64,000 nt of DNA, taken from NCBI GenBank assembly GCA_963827335.1, contig CAWHAP010000022.1, positions 99,470-163,469 on the forward strand, written 5' to 3'. How positions within the stretch are numbered: position 1 is the stretch's first letter; each line of letters opens with the position of its first letter. Position numbers and translations under genes: made by a program. This document shows positions 33,880-42,232 of the stretch, piece after piece. The DNA is from DASQMT01 sp963827335 (GTDB taxonomy: Bacteria; Actinomycetota; Thermoleophilia; Solirubrobacterales; Solirubrobacteraceae). The notes under the pieces are model-generated. The model was not told the DNA's origin. It worked only from the letters and a program-made list of their open reading frames with translations, and searched no databases.

Positions 33880-34987
33880 ATGCCCCGCGCCCGCCATACG
33901 GTCGTCGTCGTCGGCGGCGGGATCGGCGGGCTGACCGCCGCGCTCGCCCTCCAGCGCGACGGGCACGAGGTGACCGTCGTGGAGCGCAGGACGGGCGACG
34001 AGCAGGAGGGCGCCGGCATCTCCCTGTGGCCCAACGCGATGCGCGTGCTCGAGCGGCTCGGCCTGGCCGCGGCGCTCGAGGCGTCCGCCGTCGCCGCGGT
34101 CCGCGGCGCGATCCGCACCCGTCGCGGCCGCGAGCTCTCCTCGATGGACGCGACGGCGATCGAGGCGCGCTTCGGCGGGCGCCTGGTCGTCGTGCACCGC
34201 GGCGCGCTCCTCACCCTCCTGCGCGGCTCGCTCGGCCCCGGCGTCCTGCGCACCGGCGCGGCGTGCACCGGGGTCGACGCCGACGGGGCGACCGCCGTGG
34301 CCCGGCTGGACAGCGGCGAGCAGCTCGAGGGCGACGTCATCGTGGCCGCGGACGGCGCCGGCTCGCGCTTCCGCGACGGCCCTCCGGCCACGCCGACCGG
34401 CCTGGTCGCCTGGCGCGCCGTGATCGCCCGCGGCGGCATCCCGCCGATCGCCGGCGAGACGTGGGGCGGCGGCGCCCTGTTCGGCGTGGCCCCGCTCGCC
34501 GACGACCGCTTCTACTGGTTCGCCTCCGCCCGCGCCGGCGACGCCGCGCTGCCCGCGGCCGAGGAGCATGCCGCGCTGATGGCGCGCTTCGGCGACTGGC
34601 ACGACCCGATCCCGGCGATCCTCGCGGCCACCCCGCCCAGCGCCCTCATCCGCACGCCGCTGCGCGACCTGCCGCCCCAGCCCACGTGGCATCGCGGGCC
34701 GGCTCGTGCTGCTCGGCGACGCCGTCCACGCGATGCTGCCCAACCTCGGCCAGGGCGGCTGCCAGGCGATCGAGGACGGCGCCGCGCTGGCGGCGGCGCT
34801 GCGCGACGAGCCGGACGTCGCGACGGCGCTGGCCGCCTACGAGTCGGCGCGCAAGCCGCGCGCGGAGCGCGTCGCGCGCGAATCGCGCCGGATGAGCCGG
34901 ATCGCGCTGCTCGGCAACCCCGTCGCCGCGGTGCGCGACCTCGCGATGCGCGCGACGCCCGCCGGCGCGGCGCTGCGCCGGGTCCTG
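33880..34987 (+). pseudogene. FAD-dependent monooxygenase, frameshifted and lacking its stop
   Basis: An UbiH/zeaxanthin-epoxidase-type flavin monooxygenase of about 370 residues. The N-terminal part has VVVGGGIGGLTAALAL (FAD loop), ISLWPNAMRVLERLG and VIVAADGAGSRFRDG. Near 34696 the frame moves by +1 (GGG where GG would keep frame); the second frame continues LLGDAVHAMLPNLGQGGCQA, the family FAD motif, and ends RATPAGAALRRVLEEL. After about 34987 the sequence changes to the opposite strand of an ABC ATPase gene and no normal stop is met. So the gene has a frame break and a lost 3' end. Confidence 0.75.
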
Positions 34988-35494
34988 GAGGAACTCCCGG
35001 CGCGCGAGCGGGTCGAGGCTGGCGACCGGCTCGTCCAGGAGCAGCAGCTCCGGGCGCTTGGCGACGCCCAGGGTGAGCGCCAGCTGGGCGCGCTGGCCGC
35101 CCGAGATGTTCCCCGCCCGATGCGCGGGGTCCAGCCCCAGGCGCCGGATCCGGTCACGCGCCAGCCGGTCGTCCCAGCTCGGGTTGAGGTGCGCGCCGAG
35201 GCGCAGGTGGTCCTCGACGCTCATCCGGGCGTGGGTGGGCGCGTCCTGGGCGACGAAGCCGACCTTGGCCAGCTGCGCCGGGCCTGCACCTGGGCGGCCG
35301 CCGAGCACCTCGATCGTGCCCGTGGTCGGCGTCAAGAGACCGACGGCGAGGTTGCCCAGCGTGGTCTTGCCGGCCCCGTTGGGGCCGACCAGCCCGATCA
35401 CCTGGCCGGCGGGGAGGTCGAGCGTGCAGTCCGACAGCGCCGCTCGCCGCCGGTAGGTCTTGCCCAGCCCCCGGGCCCGCAGGACGGAGGTCAC
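34988..35494 (-). pseudogene. ABC transporter ATPase fragment (YtrB-like)
   Basis: About 169 residues of an ABC ATPase: GTG start, Walker A GPNGAGKTT, Q-loop VAQDAPTH, signature ISGGQRAQ, Walker B LLLLDEP and D-loop ASLD. It stops matching after PLARREFLQ, before the H-loop, because the DNA joins the tail of the FAD monooxygenase. Without the switch histidine it cannot be a working ATPase. It is coupled by GTGA to the GntR fragment, the standard YtrA-YtrB order. Confidence 0.75.
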
Positions 35495-35805
35495 GCTACG
35501 CCCTGTCGGGCGCCGGCCCGAAAGGTGGTCATGAACAGGGGCTCGATGCTCTCGTCGTCCAGCCCGGCCATGCGCGCCTTGGTCAGCCAGCGCCCCAGGT
35601 CCTGGCGAAGCCCCGCGTGCGCGGCGAGCGTCGCGTCGGTCAGCGTCCGCGTGACGAATGTCCCGATCCCCGGGCGGGCGGCCACGAGCCCGTCGTGCTC
35701 GAGCTCCCGGTAGGCCTTGAGCACGGTGTTGGGGTTGATCGCCAGCCGCGCCACGACGTCCTTGACGGTGGGCAGCTGGTCGCCCTCGCGCAGCAGGCCG
35801 AGCCG
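35491..35805 (-). pseudogene. GntR (YtrA-like) regulator, 5' end missing
   Basis: Coding matches begin abruptly at RLGLLREGDQLPTVKDVVAR, inside the winged helix, and continue through NPNTVLKAYRELEHDGLVAA and GIGTFVTRT to a short helical tail typical of YtrA. The N-terminal helix and the start codon are gone; a TAG stop in the same frame (35806-35808) closes the upstream side. An internal GTG at 35754 could start an 87-residue remnant. With the ABC fragment it forms one displaced 818-base block. Confidence 0.72.
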
Positions 35806-35806
35806 C

Positions 35807-35845
35807 TACGAGCACATCAGGGTTCTGGCAACCACCGAGATCTGA
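35807..35845 (+). other. Tail of an unidentified reading frame at a junction
   Basis: Just outside the GntR fragment, the plus strand reads YEHIRVLATTEI followed by TGA at 35843-35845. The segment is less GC-rich than its surroundings and does not belong to either neighbour, so it may be the 3' tail of a lost gene, possibly mobile. Identity not recognised. Confidence 0.25.
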
Positions 35846-35846
35846 G

Positions 35847-36473
35847 CTAGGCGGCGGCCGGGCGCGCGAACTCGGCGCGCCAGCGGCTGTAGGGCGATGC
35901 CCCGGCGTCGCGGAGGTGCTCGACGCGCACCGGCAGCAGTCCGTCCTGGGCGAAGGCGTCGATCTCCGCGCGCGTGAGCGGCCACGGGGGACCGTCGGCG
36001 TGCTCGCCGTCCGCGCGCGCTCCCGAGAGCACCAGCAGCGTCCCGCCCGGGGCGACCATGGCCGCGACCTGCGCGATGGCGCCGGCGTGCAGCCGCTCGG
36101 GCAGCGACTGGACGGTGATGCTCTCGATCACGAGGTCGAAGGCCGCGCGCCACTCGGCGGGCGGGTCGAGCAGGTCCGCCGTCCGGTACTCGACCGTGCT
36201 GTGCGGGAACCGCCGCCGCGCGGTCGCCACCGCCGTGGGCGCGATGTCGAACGCCAGGGTGTCGAAGCCGAGGCCCGCGACGTGCTCGGCGTCGTCGCCC
36301 AGGCCGGAGCCGACGACGAGCGCGCGGCGGCCGGCGCCGTCGGCGCCGGGGGCCCACTCCACGAGCAGCGGGTTCGGCCCGCCGCGGTCCCACGGCACGA
36401 CCGCGTCGCCGTCGCGCGCCCGCGTGTAGAGCTGCTCGAACCAGCCCGTGGCCTCGTCGCCGGTGCCGCTCAC
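35847..36473 (-). CDS. SAM-dependent methyltransferase (TPMT-like)
   Basis: A 208-residue class I methyltransferase. WFEQLYTRARDGDAVVPWDR at the N-terminus resembles thiopurine methyltransferase-type proteins; the SAM motif is ALVVGSGLGDDAEHVAGLG and LAFDIAPTAVATAR gives the acidic ribose-binding strand. FDLVIESITVQSLP follows. A GTG start overlaps the histidine kinase stop by four bases. Substrate unknown. Confidence 0.82.
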   Translation of the reverse strand: MSGTGDEATGWFEQLYTRARDGDAVVPWDRGGPNPLLVEWAPGADGAGRRALVVGSGLGDDAEHVAGLGFDTLAFDIAPTAVATARRRFPHSTVEYRTADLLDPPAEWRAAFDLVIESITVQSLPERLHAGAIAQVAAMVAPGGTLLVLSGARADGEHADGPPWPLTRAEIDAFAQDGLLPVRVEHLRDAGASPYSRWRAEFARPAAA

Positions 36474-37912
36474 GCGTCGCCCCCGCGGCGCAGCGGCACC
36501 TCGGCGTGCAGGGCCGTCCCCTCGCCGGGCGGGCTCGTCACCGTCAGCTGCCCGTCGAGCGCGGCGATGCGGTCGCTCAGGCCGGCGAGGCCGGTGCCGG
36601 CGGCGCTCGTGGCGGCGCCGCCCGTGCCGTCGTCGGTGACGTCGATGACGAGCCGGTCGCCGGCGGCGGCGATCCGCACCGCGGCCGACGCGGCGTCCGC
36701 GTGCTTGACCACGTTCGTGAGCGCCTCCATGACGAAGAAGTACAGGCTCGCCTCGACCGGGGCGGGCAGGCGCCCGCCCAGCGCGTCGGTCACGGTGACG
36801 GGCAGGGGGAGCCGCGACGCGAGCGCGTCGATCGCCGCGCCGAGCCCGCCGTCGCTGAGGATCCCGGGATGGATGCCGGCAGCGAGGTCGCGCAGCTCGG
36901 CGAGGCCGGCCCGGGTCTGCTCGAGCGCCATCTGCCGCAGCTCGGCGGCGCGCTCCGGGTGCTCCGGCGCCTGGCGCTCCGCGAGCTGGAGCGTGAGCAC
37001 GGCGCTGACGAACTGCTGCTGCGCGCCGTCGTGCAGGTCGCGGGTGAGGCGGGCGCGGGCGGCGTCGGCGGCCTCGATGATGCGCCGCCGCGCCGCGCGC
37101 AGCTCCTCCGCGCGCGCCTCGGCGATGTCCCGGTCGCGCGCCGCCTGCGCCGCCGCGAGGTGCTCCTCGATGTCGGACCACGCGGTCACCGAACCCGGGC
37201 CGTCGGGCAGCTCGAACGGCGCCGACGAGTACGAGATCCGCACGATCGAGCCGTCCTTGCGCACGAGCCAGTCCTCGCGGTCCTGCATGCTCCGGCCCGC
37301 CTCGCGCGAGCGGGTGAGCGGGCAGTCCTCCGTGGGGTAGTGACGGCCGTCGGGATACTTGTAGTGCACCGTCTCGTGGCCGGGCCGGCCGATCAGCTCC
37401 GAGGCGTCGTCGTAGCCGAGCGTGCGCACCGCCGCCGGGTTGGCGTAGCGGAAGCAGCCGCGGCCGTCGACGACCCAGACCGGCTGGTCGACGCGGGACA
37501 GGATCTCCTCGCGCTGGCGCAGCCCCCGCTCGGCCTCGCGCTGCGCGGTCAGATCGACGAACGTGACCACGACCCCCATCCCCGTCGCGAGCTCGATCGG
37601 CAGCGACGTGTAGGAGACGGGGAAGAACGTGCCGTCGCGCCGGATGAACCAGTCCTCCTCGCTGCGCACCGGGAGGCCCGTGCGCGTCGGCTCGAGCACG
37701 CGGCACTCGGACGCCGGGAACGGCGTGCCGTCCGGGCGCGTGTGGTGGACCGTCTCGTGCCCGTTGCGCCCCTGCAGCTCGGACCGGTCGTCGTAGCCGA
37801 GCACGGCGACGGCCGCAGGGTTGGCGAGCACGACGAGCCCCTCGTGGTCCACGACCCAGACGGGCATGGCCACGCAGTCCAGGATCGCCTCGAGCGACAC
37901 CTCCGCGTGCAC
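36470..37912 (-). CDS. Histidine kinase with two PAS domains (NarL type)
   Basis: A 480-residue soluble sensor kinase. PAS domains lie at about residues 5-120 and 135-250, both with the ANPAAV..LGYDD signature. The HisKA_3 dimerisation helix is TRDLHDGAQQQFVSAVLTLQ with the phospho-His near residue 295, and the ATPase has the N-box EALTNVVKHA and TGLAGLSDR. No membrane helix is present, so it senses a cytoplasmic signal. A partner NarL-type response regulator is not adjacent (the one at 52440 has its own kinase). It uses a GTG start. Confidence 0.88.
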   Translation of the reverse strand: MHAEVSLEAILDCVAMPVWVVDHEGLVVLANPAAVAVLGYDDRSELQGRNGHETVHHTRPDGTPFPASECRVLEPTRTGLPVRSEEDWFIRRDGTFFPVSYTSLPIELATGMGVVVTFVDLTAQREAERGLRQREEILSRVDQPVWVVDGRGCFRYANPAAVRTLGYDDASELIGRPGHETVHYKYPDGRHYPTEDCPLTRSREAGRSMQDREDWLVRKDGSIVRISYSSAPFELPDGPGSVTAWSDIEEHLAAAQAARDRDIAEARAEELRAARRRIIEAADAARARLTRDLHDGAQQQFVSAVLTLQLAERQAPEHPERAAELRQMALEQTRAGLAELRDLAAGIHPGILSDGGLGAAIDALASRLPLPVTVTDALGGRLPAPVEASLYFFVMEALTNVVKHADAASAAVRIAAAGDRLVIDVTDDGTGGAATSAAGTGLAGLSDRIAALDGQLTVTSPPGEGTALHAEVPLRRGGDA

Positions 37913-37931
37913 AGCGCCGATGCTATCCGCG

Positions 37932-39428
37932 TCAGTAGAAGCCGTTGCGCGCGAGCGGCTCGACGAGCGCGCGCTCCTCGTAGGCGAAGTGGGAGCGCAG
38001 CGCGTCGGTCAGCAGGTCCATGATCCGCTGGACGCCGCCGATGCCGTCCCCGTCCGCAGCCACGAGCTCGAGCAGCGCCCGGTCCACGCGCTCGAGCAGC
38101 TCGGCGATCGTCTCGTGCTCGGCCTCGAGCCGATCGATCACCGGCGCGAGCGCGGCCTCGCTGCGCCGCAGGTGCGGAAACACGCTGCGGTCCTCGAGCA
38201 CGTGGTGGTTGGCGACGGTGCGGCAGTAGGTCGCGCAGAACGTGCCGAGCGTCCACCCGTTCTGGCGGATCGCCATGCGGCTGAGGTAGGAGCGCACGGC
38301 GGCCGCATCGGTCGCGCCGCGCGCGACCTGCTCGACGAGGTCGCGCAGCTGCGCCAGCTCGGCCCGCAGGTGGTCGTGGACGTCGATCAGGTGGCGGCCC
38401 GCGGCCTGCTCGGCCGGTGTGTAGCGGCGGCCGGGATCGGGCGGCGCGAGCTCCGGCCGGCCGGCCTCGTCCCACGGCGCCTCGTCGCTCAGGCGCCGGC
38501 CGTCGTCCGGCGTCGGCACGGCGGCCAGCGGCGACGCGGGCGCGCCGGCGGCCTGCGACGGGGGGCTCGCGGCGCCCCGCCCGGCCGCCACGAGCTCGCG
38601 CACCGCGGGCGCGACCTCCTCGGCGAAGCGGCGCACGTCGTCCGGGGCGGACACGGCCAGGATGAACGTGCTCATCCCGTCGGCGAGCGCCAGCTCGGCG
38701 AGCTGCTCGGGCCACTCGCGCTCGCCGAGGCGCCCGTCGACGTTGAGGAGCCGGCGCACGGCCTCGGGGCGCCGCCCGGCCGCCTCGGCCGCCGCGTCGA
38801 TCGCGGCGTTCAGCGCCGGCAGGCTCCGGGGCTCGAGCCGGCCGATGCTCGGCAGCCACCCGTCGGCCTGCGCGCCGGTCAGCGCGAGCATGCGGGGCTT
38901 GTAGGCGCCGAGCCAGATCTCCACCGGATGGGCGGGCGCCGGCCCGGGCCGCGCCCCGTCGATGCGGTAGTGGACGCCGTCGTGCCGGATCGGCTCGCCG
39001 CCCGGATCCCAGGCGGCGCGGATCAGCCCGATGGCCTCGGCGAGCGCGTCCACGCCCTGGCCCGGCGTCAGCCGCGGCCCGCCGGCCGCGGCGATCGCGT
39101 CCCAGAACGCCCCGGCGCCGAGGCCGAGCTCGACGCGGCCGCCGCTCAGCCGGTCGAGGCTCGCGACGCTGCGCGCCAGGACGAGCGGCGGGCGGAGCGG
39201 CAGGTTGGCGACGTTGGGCGCGACGCGGACGTTGGTGGTGACCGCCGCCACCGTCGCGAGCAGCGTCCACGCGTCGAGGAAGCGGGGCTGGTAGGGGTGG
39301 TCCTGGAAGCTGACGAGGTCGAGCCCGACCACGTCGGCGAGCCGCGCGAGCTCGACGACGGCGTCCGCGCGGTCGGCGTCCGGCGTGATGAAGACGCCGA
39401 AGCGGAGCTCGTGCCCGTAGTCGGTCAC
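37932..39428 (-). CDS. LLM-class flavin oxidoreductase fused to hemerythrin domain
   Basis: A 498-residue fusion. Residues 1-310 form a luciferase-like (LLM) barrel using F420 or FMN: FGVFITPDADRADAVVELAR, GLDLVSFQDHPYQPRFLDAW, LSGGRVELGLGAGAFWDAI. After a Pro/Ala linker (residues about 310-350), residues about 360-498 are a hemerythrin-like four-helix bundle with iron-ligand motifs HLIDVHDHLRAEL, HHVLEDRSVFPHL, LEAEHETI and HFAYEERALV. A di-iron O2/NO-binding domain on a flavin enzyme suggests redox sensing or O2 delivery. The GTG start overlaps the DUF4395 stop by four bases. Confidence 0.88.
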   Translation of the reverse strand: MTDYGHELRFGVFITPDADRADAVVELARLADVVGLDLVSFQDHPYQPRFLDAWTLLATVAAVTTNVRVAPNVANLPLRPPLVLARSVASLDRLSGGRVELGLGAGAFWDAIAAAGGPRLTPGQGVDALAEAIGLIRAAWDPGGEPIRHDGVHYRIDGARPGPAPAHPVEIWLGAYKPRMLALTGAQADGWLPSIGRLEPRSLPALNAAIDAAAEAAGRRPEAVRRLLNVDGRLGEREWPEQLAELALADGMSTFILAVSAPDDVRRFAEEVAPAVRELVAAGRGAASPPSQAAGAPASPLAAVPTPDDGRRLSDEAPWDEAGRPELAPPDPGRRYTPAEQAAGRHLIDVHDHLRAELAQLRDLVEQVARGATDAAAVRSYLSRMAIRQNGWTLGTFCATYCRTVANHHVLEDRSVFPHLRRSEAALAPVIDRLEAEHETIAELLERVDRALLELVAADGDGIGGVQRIMDLLTDALRSHFAYEERALVEPLARNGFY

Positions 39429-40009
39429 ACGTCCGCGTGCGTGGCGACCATCGGCTCGGGCACGCGCGCCGGCACCGCGCACTCGCCGCCGGCGCAGATC
39501 TCGAAGGCGGCGTCCTTCGTCGACCAGCCGTGCCGCACCAGGAGGGCGTGGAGCTTGCAGCCGAGGCACAGGCCGAGCACCGACTCCATCCACATCAGGG
39601 TCAGGCAGACCAGGCAGATCGACCGCGGCAGCCAGCCGCGGATCCCGCTGTTCGTGATGATCATCATCGCGAACGACAGGCTCAGCCCGATCGTCCAGGC
39701 GAAGCGCTTGGGCTTGGCGGAGACCCAGTCGGGCGCCCGGCCGCGCGTCATGAGGTGCGCGAGGACGCCCATCGGGCTGTACTTGAGCCCGGCGGCGATC
39801 CGCACGAGGAACTCGACGAAGAACAGCGTCGAGGCGATCTGCAGCGGCACATAGTCCTCCGCGAAGTAGGCGGCGCTGAACGCGGCGGCGCCGATCATCA
39901 TCGTCAGACCGGCGGCGGCGCGCACGGCGTTCTCGTCGAACACGGCGGCGCGCAGCTCGGTGCCGTCGACGGTGACGCCCGAGATGTGCTGGCCGAACGC
40001 GACGCGCAT
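39425..40009 (-). CDS. DUF4395-like membrane protein
   Basis: A 194-residue membrane protein with four helices in two pairs. The opening VDENAVR-like FDENAVRAAAGLTMMIGAAA and the segment APDWVSAKPKRFAWTIGLSL fit DUF4395. Cysteines cluster in ICLVCLTLMWMESVLGLCLG. The family often accompanies thiol/sulfur-handling proteins; function unknown. It is coupled to the flavin-hemerythrin gene by GTGA. Confidence 0.78.
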   Translation of the reverse strand: MRVAFGQHISGVTVDGTELRAAVFDENAVRAAAGLTMMIGAAAFSAAYFAEDYVPLQIASTLFFVEFLVRIAAGLKYSPMGVLAHLMTRGRAPDWVSAKPKRFAWTIGLSLSFAMMIITNSGIRGWLPRSICLVCLTLMWMESVLGLCLGCKLHALLVRHGWSTKDAAFEICAGGECAVPARVPEPMVATHADV

Positions 40010-40019
40010 CGGCTCCGGC

Positions 40020-40193
40020 CTACCGCTCCGAGATCGAGGCCAGGATCTTGTCGACGATCTCGGGGGGGACCTCGTCCATGCCGTGCTCGTCGCGCGCGTG
40101 TGCGGCGATGTCCTGAAGGATCTCGTCCTCGGACTCCGCCGCGAAGGCGGCGCCGCATCCCGGCACGAGCTCGCCGCACCTGAACTCCTTCAT
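40020..40193 (-). CDS. DUF1059 small protein
   Basis: A 57-residue protein opening MKEFRCGELVPGCGAAF, the DUF1059 signature, with a helix EDEILQDIAAHARDEHGMDE. Two cysteines and two histidines (C-x6-C...H-x4-H) suggest a small metal site. The ATG at 40193 is chosen because GGAGGAG lies six bases upstream; an ATG at 40199 is too close to it. It precedes the DUF4395 gene by ten bases. Confidence 0.85.
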   Translation of the reverse strand: MKEFRCGELVPGCGAAFAAESEDEILQDIAAHARDEHGMDEVPPEIVDKILASISER

Positions 40194-40282
40194 GTGCATC
40201 TCCTCCGGTCGTTCCTCCGGGGGGAGGCTACCGGCGATTCCGACGCGCAACCATCCGCCATTTGGGCTATACGATCGCTCCG

Positions 40283-41200
40283 GTGTGCCGCGTCCTCGCG
40301 TATCTCGGGCAGCCGCTCTCGCTCGGGCACGTGCTGTACGAGACCGACAGCTCGCTCGTGCGCCAGTCCTACAGCCCGCGGATGATGGAGACGTTCCTCA
40401 ACCTCGCCGGATTCGGCATGGTCGCGTGGGACCCGTGCTCGGTCCGGGCCGACGACCCGTTCGCCTACCGCGCGACCCGGCTGCCGGCCTTCGACCCGAA
40501 CCTCCGCAACCTCGCGGGCAAGCTCGCCCCGACCTGCCTGATCGCCCACGTCCGCGGCGTCACCAACAGCGAGCACGAGATGGTCGCCGAGACGAACCTG
40601 CATCCGTTCGTCTTCCACGGGGCGGGCGTCGCGCTGGCCCACAACGGGCATCTGCGCGAGTTCGCCCGGATGCGCTACGACCTGCTCCCGCACATCCGGC
40701 CGGAGCTGGCGCAGCGCATCAGCGGGACGACGGACTCCGAGTGGATCTACGCGCTGGTGCTCTCGCAGCTGGAGGACCCGCTCGGGATGCCCGGGACGCG
40801 GGAGCTCGCCGACGCGGCGGCGGCCGCGCTGCGTCTGCTGCGCGACCTGCGGGCGCGGCACGGGATCGACACGTCCTCGCCGGTCAACCTGTTCCTCGCG
40901 ACCGGCGAGGCGCTCGTCGCCACGCGGTTCTCGTTCGACTACGGCTGGTACCCGGACGACGACGCCCTGCTCGAGACCGACCTGCCCTACTGCAGCCTGT
41001 GGTACACGGTCGGCGGCGAGTACGTGCGGCGCAACGGCGGCTCGGCGATGGCCGGCGAGCAGCAGCGCTCGCTGCTGATCGCCTCCGAGCCGCTGACCCT
41101 CGACACGTCGACGTGGCTCGAGGTGCCGGAGTACTCGATGATCACCGCGGCGCTCACCCCCGGCGGGCTCGACTTCGAGACGCTGGACCTGGATGTCTGA
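40283..41200 (+). CDS. Class II glutamine amidotransferase (EgtC/YafJ-like)
   Basis: A 305-residue N-terminal-nucleophile amidohydrolase. The GTG at 40283 is the only start that puts Cys at position 2 (CRVLAYLGQPLSLGHVLYE), which must be exposed after Met removal. Supporting motifs are LIAHVRGVTNSEHEMVAETN, FVFHGAGVALAHNGHL and the glutamine-site SGTTDSEWIYAL. A TACGAT box seven bases before the GTG suggests a leaderless mRNA. It hydrolyses a gamma-glutamyl amide; the partner substrate is unknown. It overlaps the next gene by eight bases. Confidence 0.88.
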   Translation: MCRVLAYLGQPLSLGHVLYETDSSLVRQSYSPRMMETFLNLAGFGMVAWDPCSVRADDPFAYRATRLPAFDPNLRNLAGKLAPTCLIAHVRGVTNSEHEMVAETNLHPFVFHGAGVALAHNGHLREFARMRYDLLPHIRPELAQRISGTTDSEWIYALVLSQLEDPLGMPGTRELADAAAAALRLLRDLRARHGIDTSSPVNLFLATGEALVATRFSFDYGWYPDDDALLETDLPYCSLWYTVGGEYVRRNGGSAMAGEQQRSLLIASEPLTLDTSTWLEVPEYSMITAALTPGGLDFETLDLDV

Positions 41201-42158
41201 CGTCGCCGCCTTCCTCGCCTCGGTCCCCCTGCTGGAGGGCATCCCCGAGCCCGAGCTGGAGGACCTGGCCGGGCTCGTGCGCCGGCGCGTCGTGCCGGCG
41301 GGCCACCTCCTCTGGCGCCAGGGGCAGGAGGCGCAGGCGATGCTGATCATCGTCGAGGGCCACGTGTCGGTCTCGCTCTCCCTGCCCGGCGACCGCCGCG
41401 TCGAGGTCGACAGCCTCGGCCGAGGCGAGGTGCTCGGCGAGATCCCCCTGCTCGACGGCGGCCGGCACTCGGCCGACGCGCGCACGACGGAGCCCGCCAC
41501 CGTGCTCCAGCTCAGCCGCGCCGACTTCAACGCGCTCGTCTCACGGCGCCATCCGACGTCGTTCATCCTCAAGCGGCGCATCGCCGGGGTCGGGTGCGCG
41601 CGGCTGCGCGCGCAGCTCGCCACCCTCGCGGCCTCGCTCGGGGACGTCGCCGGCTCGACGTCCGCGCCCGCGGCGCCGCCGCCGGCGGAGCTCGAGTTCT
41701 GCGGGCCGCCCGACAGCGGGTACGTGCGCCGGCTCGCCACCTTCCGCGCGTTCGACCAGCTCGCCCTCTGGGGCTTCCTCACCGCCGGCCGCTACGCGCG
41801 CTGCCCGGCCGGGCGCACCGTGGTCGCGGAGGGGACGACGTCGAGCGCCTGCCACCTGACGATCAACGGCGCGGTCGAGAAGGTGATCGTGCGCGGCGGC
41901 CGGCGCATCCGCGTCGGGCTGGCCGGCCCCGGCCAGGCGTTCGGGTACGAGAGCCTGATCGACGGCGGCCCGTCGCCGGTGAGCGCGATCACGCGCGAGC
42001 GCACGCTCCTGCTCGTGCTGCCCCGCGCGGCGTTCGAGCGGCTCTTCCACGGCGAGGAGGCCGGCTCGCACGTGTTCCTCGACGTCATCCACCGGGACCT
42101 GATGGCGGCGCTGCGCCAGGCGCTGCGCCCGCACGCGCGGCTGGCGTCGAGCGTCTAG
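41193..42158 (+). CDS. Protein with two cyclic-nucleotide-binding domains
   Basis: A 321-residue soluble protein. Residues about 10-130 are a cNMP-binding fold (LLIIVEGHVSVSL, GEVLGEIPLLDGGRHSADAR, the phosphate-binding cassette position), and 185-310 a second one (LTINGAVEKVIVRGG, FGYESLIDGGPSPVSAITRE). No helix-turn-helix is visible, so it is not a Crp-type DNA-binding protein. Overlap with the amidotransferase gene suggests it gates or docks to that enzyme. Its stop codon lies inside the left arm of a long hairpin. Confidence 0.82.
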   Translation: MSDVAAFLASVPLLEGIPEPELEDLAGLVRRRVVPAGHLLWRQGQEAQAMLIIVEGHVSVSLSLPGDRRVEVDSLGRGEVLGEIPLLDGGRHSADARTTEPATVLQLSRADFNALVSRRHPTSFILKRRIAGVGCARLRAQLATLAASLGDVAGSTSAPAAPPPAELEFCGPPDSGYVRRLATFRAFDQLALWGFLTAGRYARCPAGRTVVAEGTTSSACHLTINGAVEKVIVRGGRRIRVGLAGPGQAFGYESLIDGGPSPVSAITRERTLLLVLPRAAFERLFHGEEAGSHVFLDVIHRDLMAALRQALRPHARLASSV

Positions 42159-42232
42159 TGGATCCGTCCGTGAGTCGTGTGGGTTCGCCGACGCCGCCGG
42201 AAACCCGCAGGACTTGCGGACGGGTCCACTAG
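42155..42232. terminator. Bidirectional hairpin holding both convergent stop codons
   Basis: Arms CTAGTGGATCCGTCCG (42155-42170) and its complement at 42217-42232 match at 15 of 16 positions, and the inner sequences (GAGTC...GACTT, GGGTT...AACCC) pair further. Both the plus-strand TAG (42156-42158) and the minus-strand TAG (42229-42231) lie within the arms. It should terminate both genes. Confidence 0.75.
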
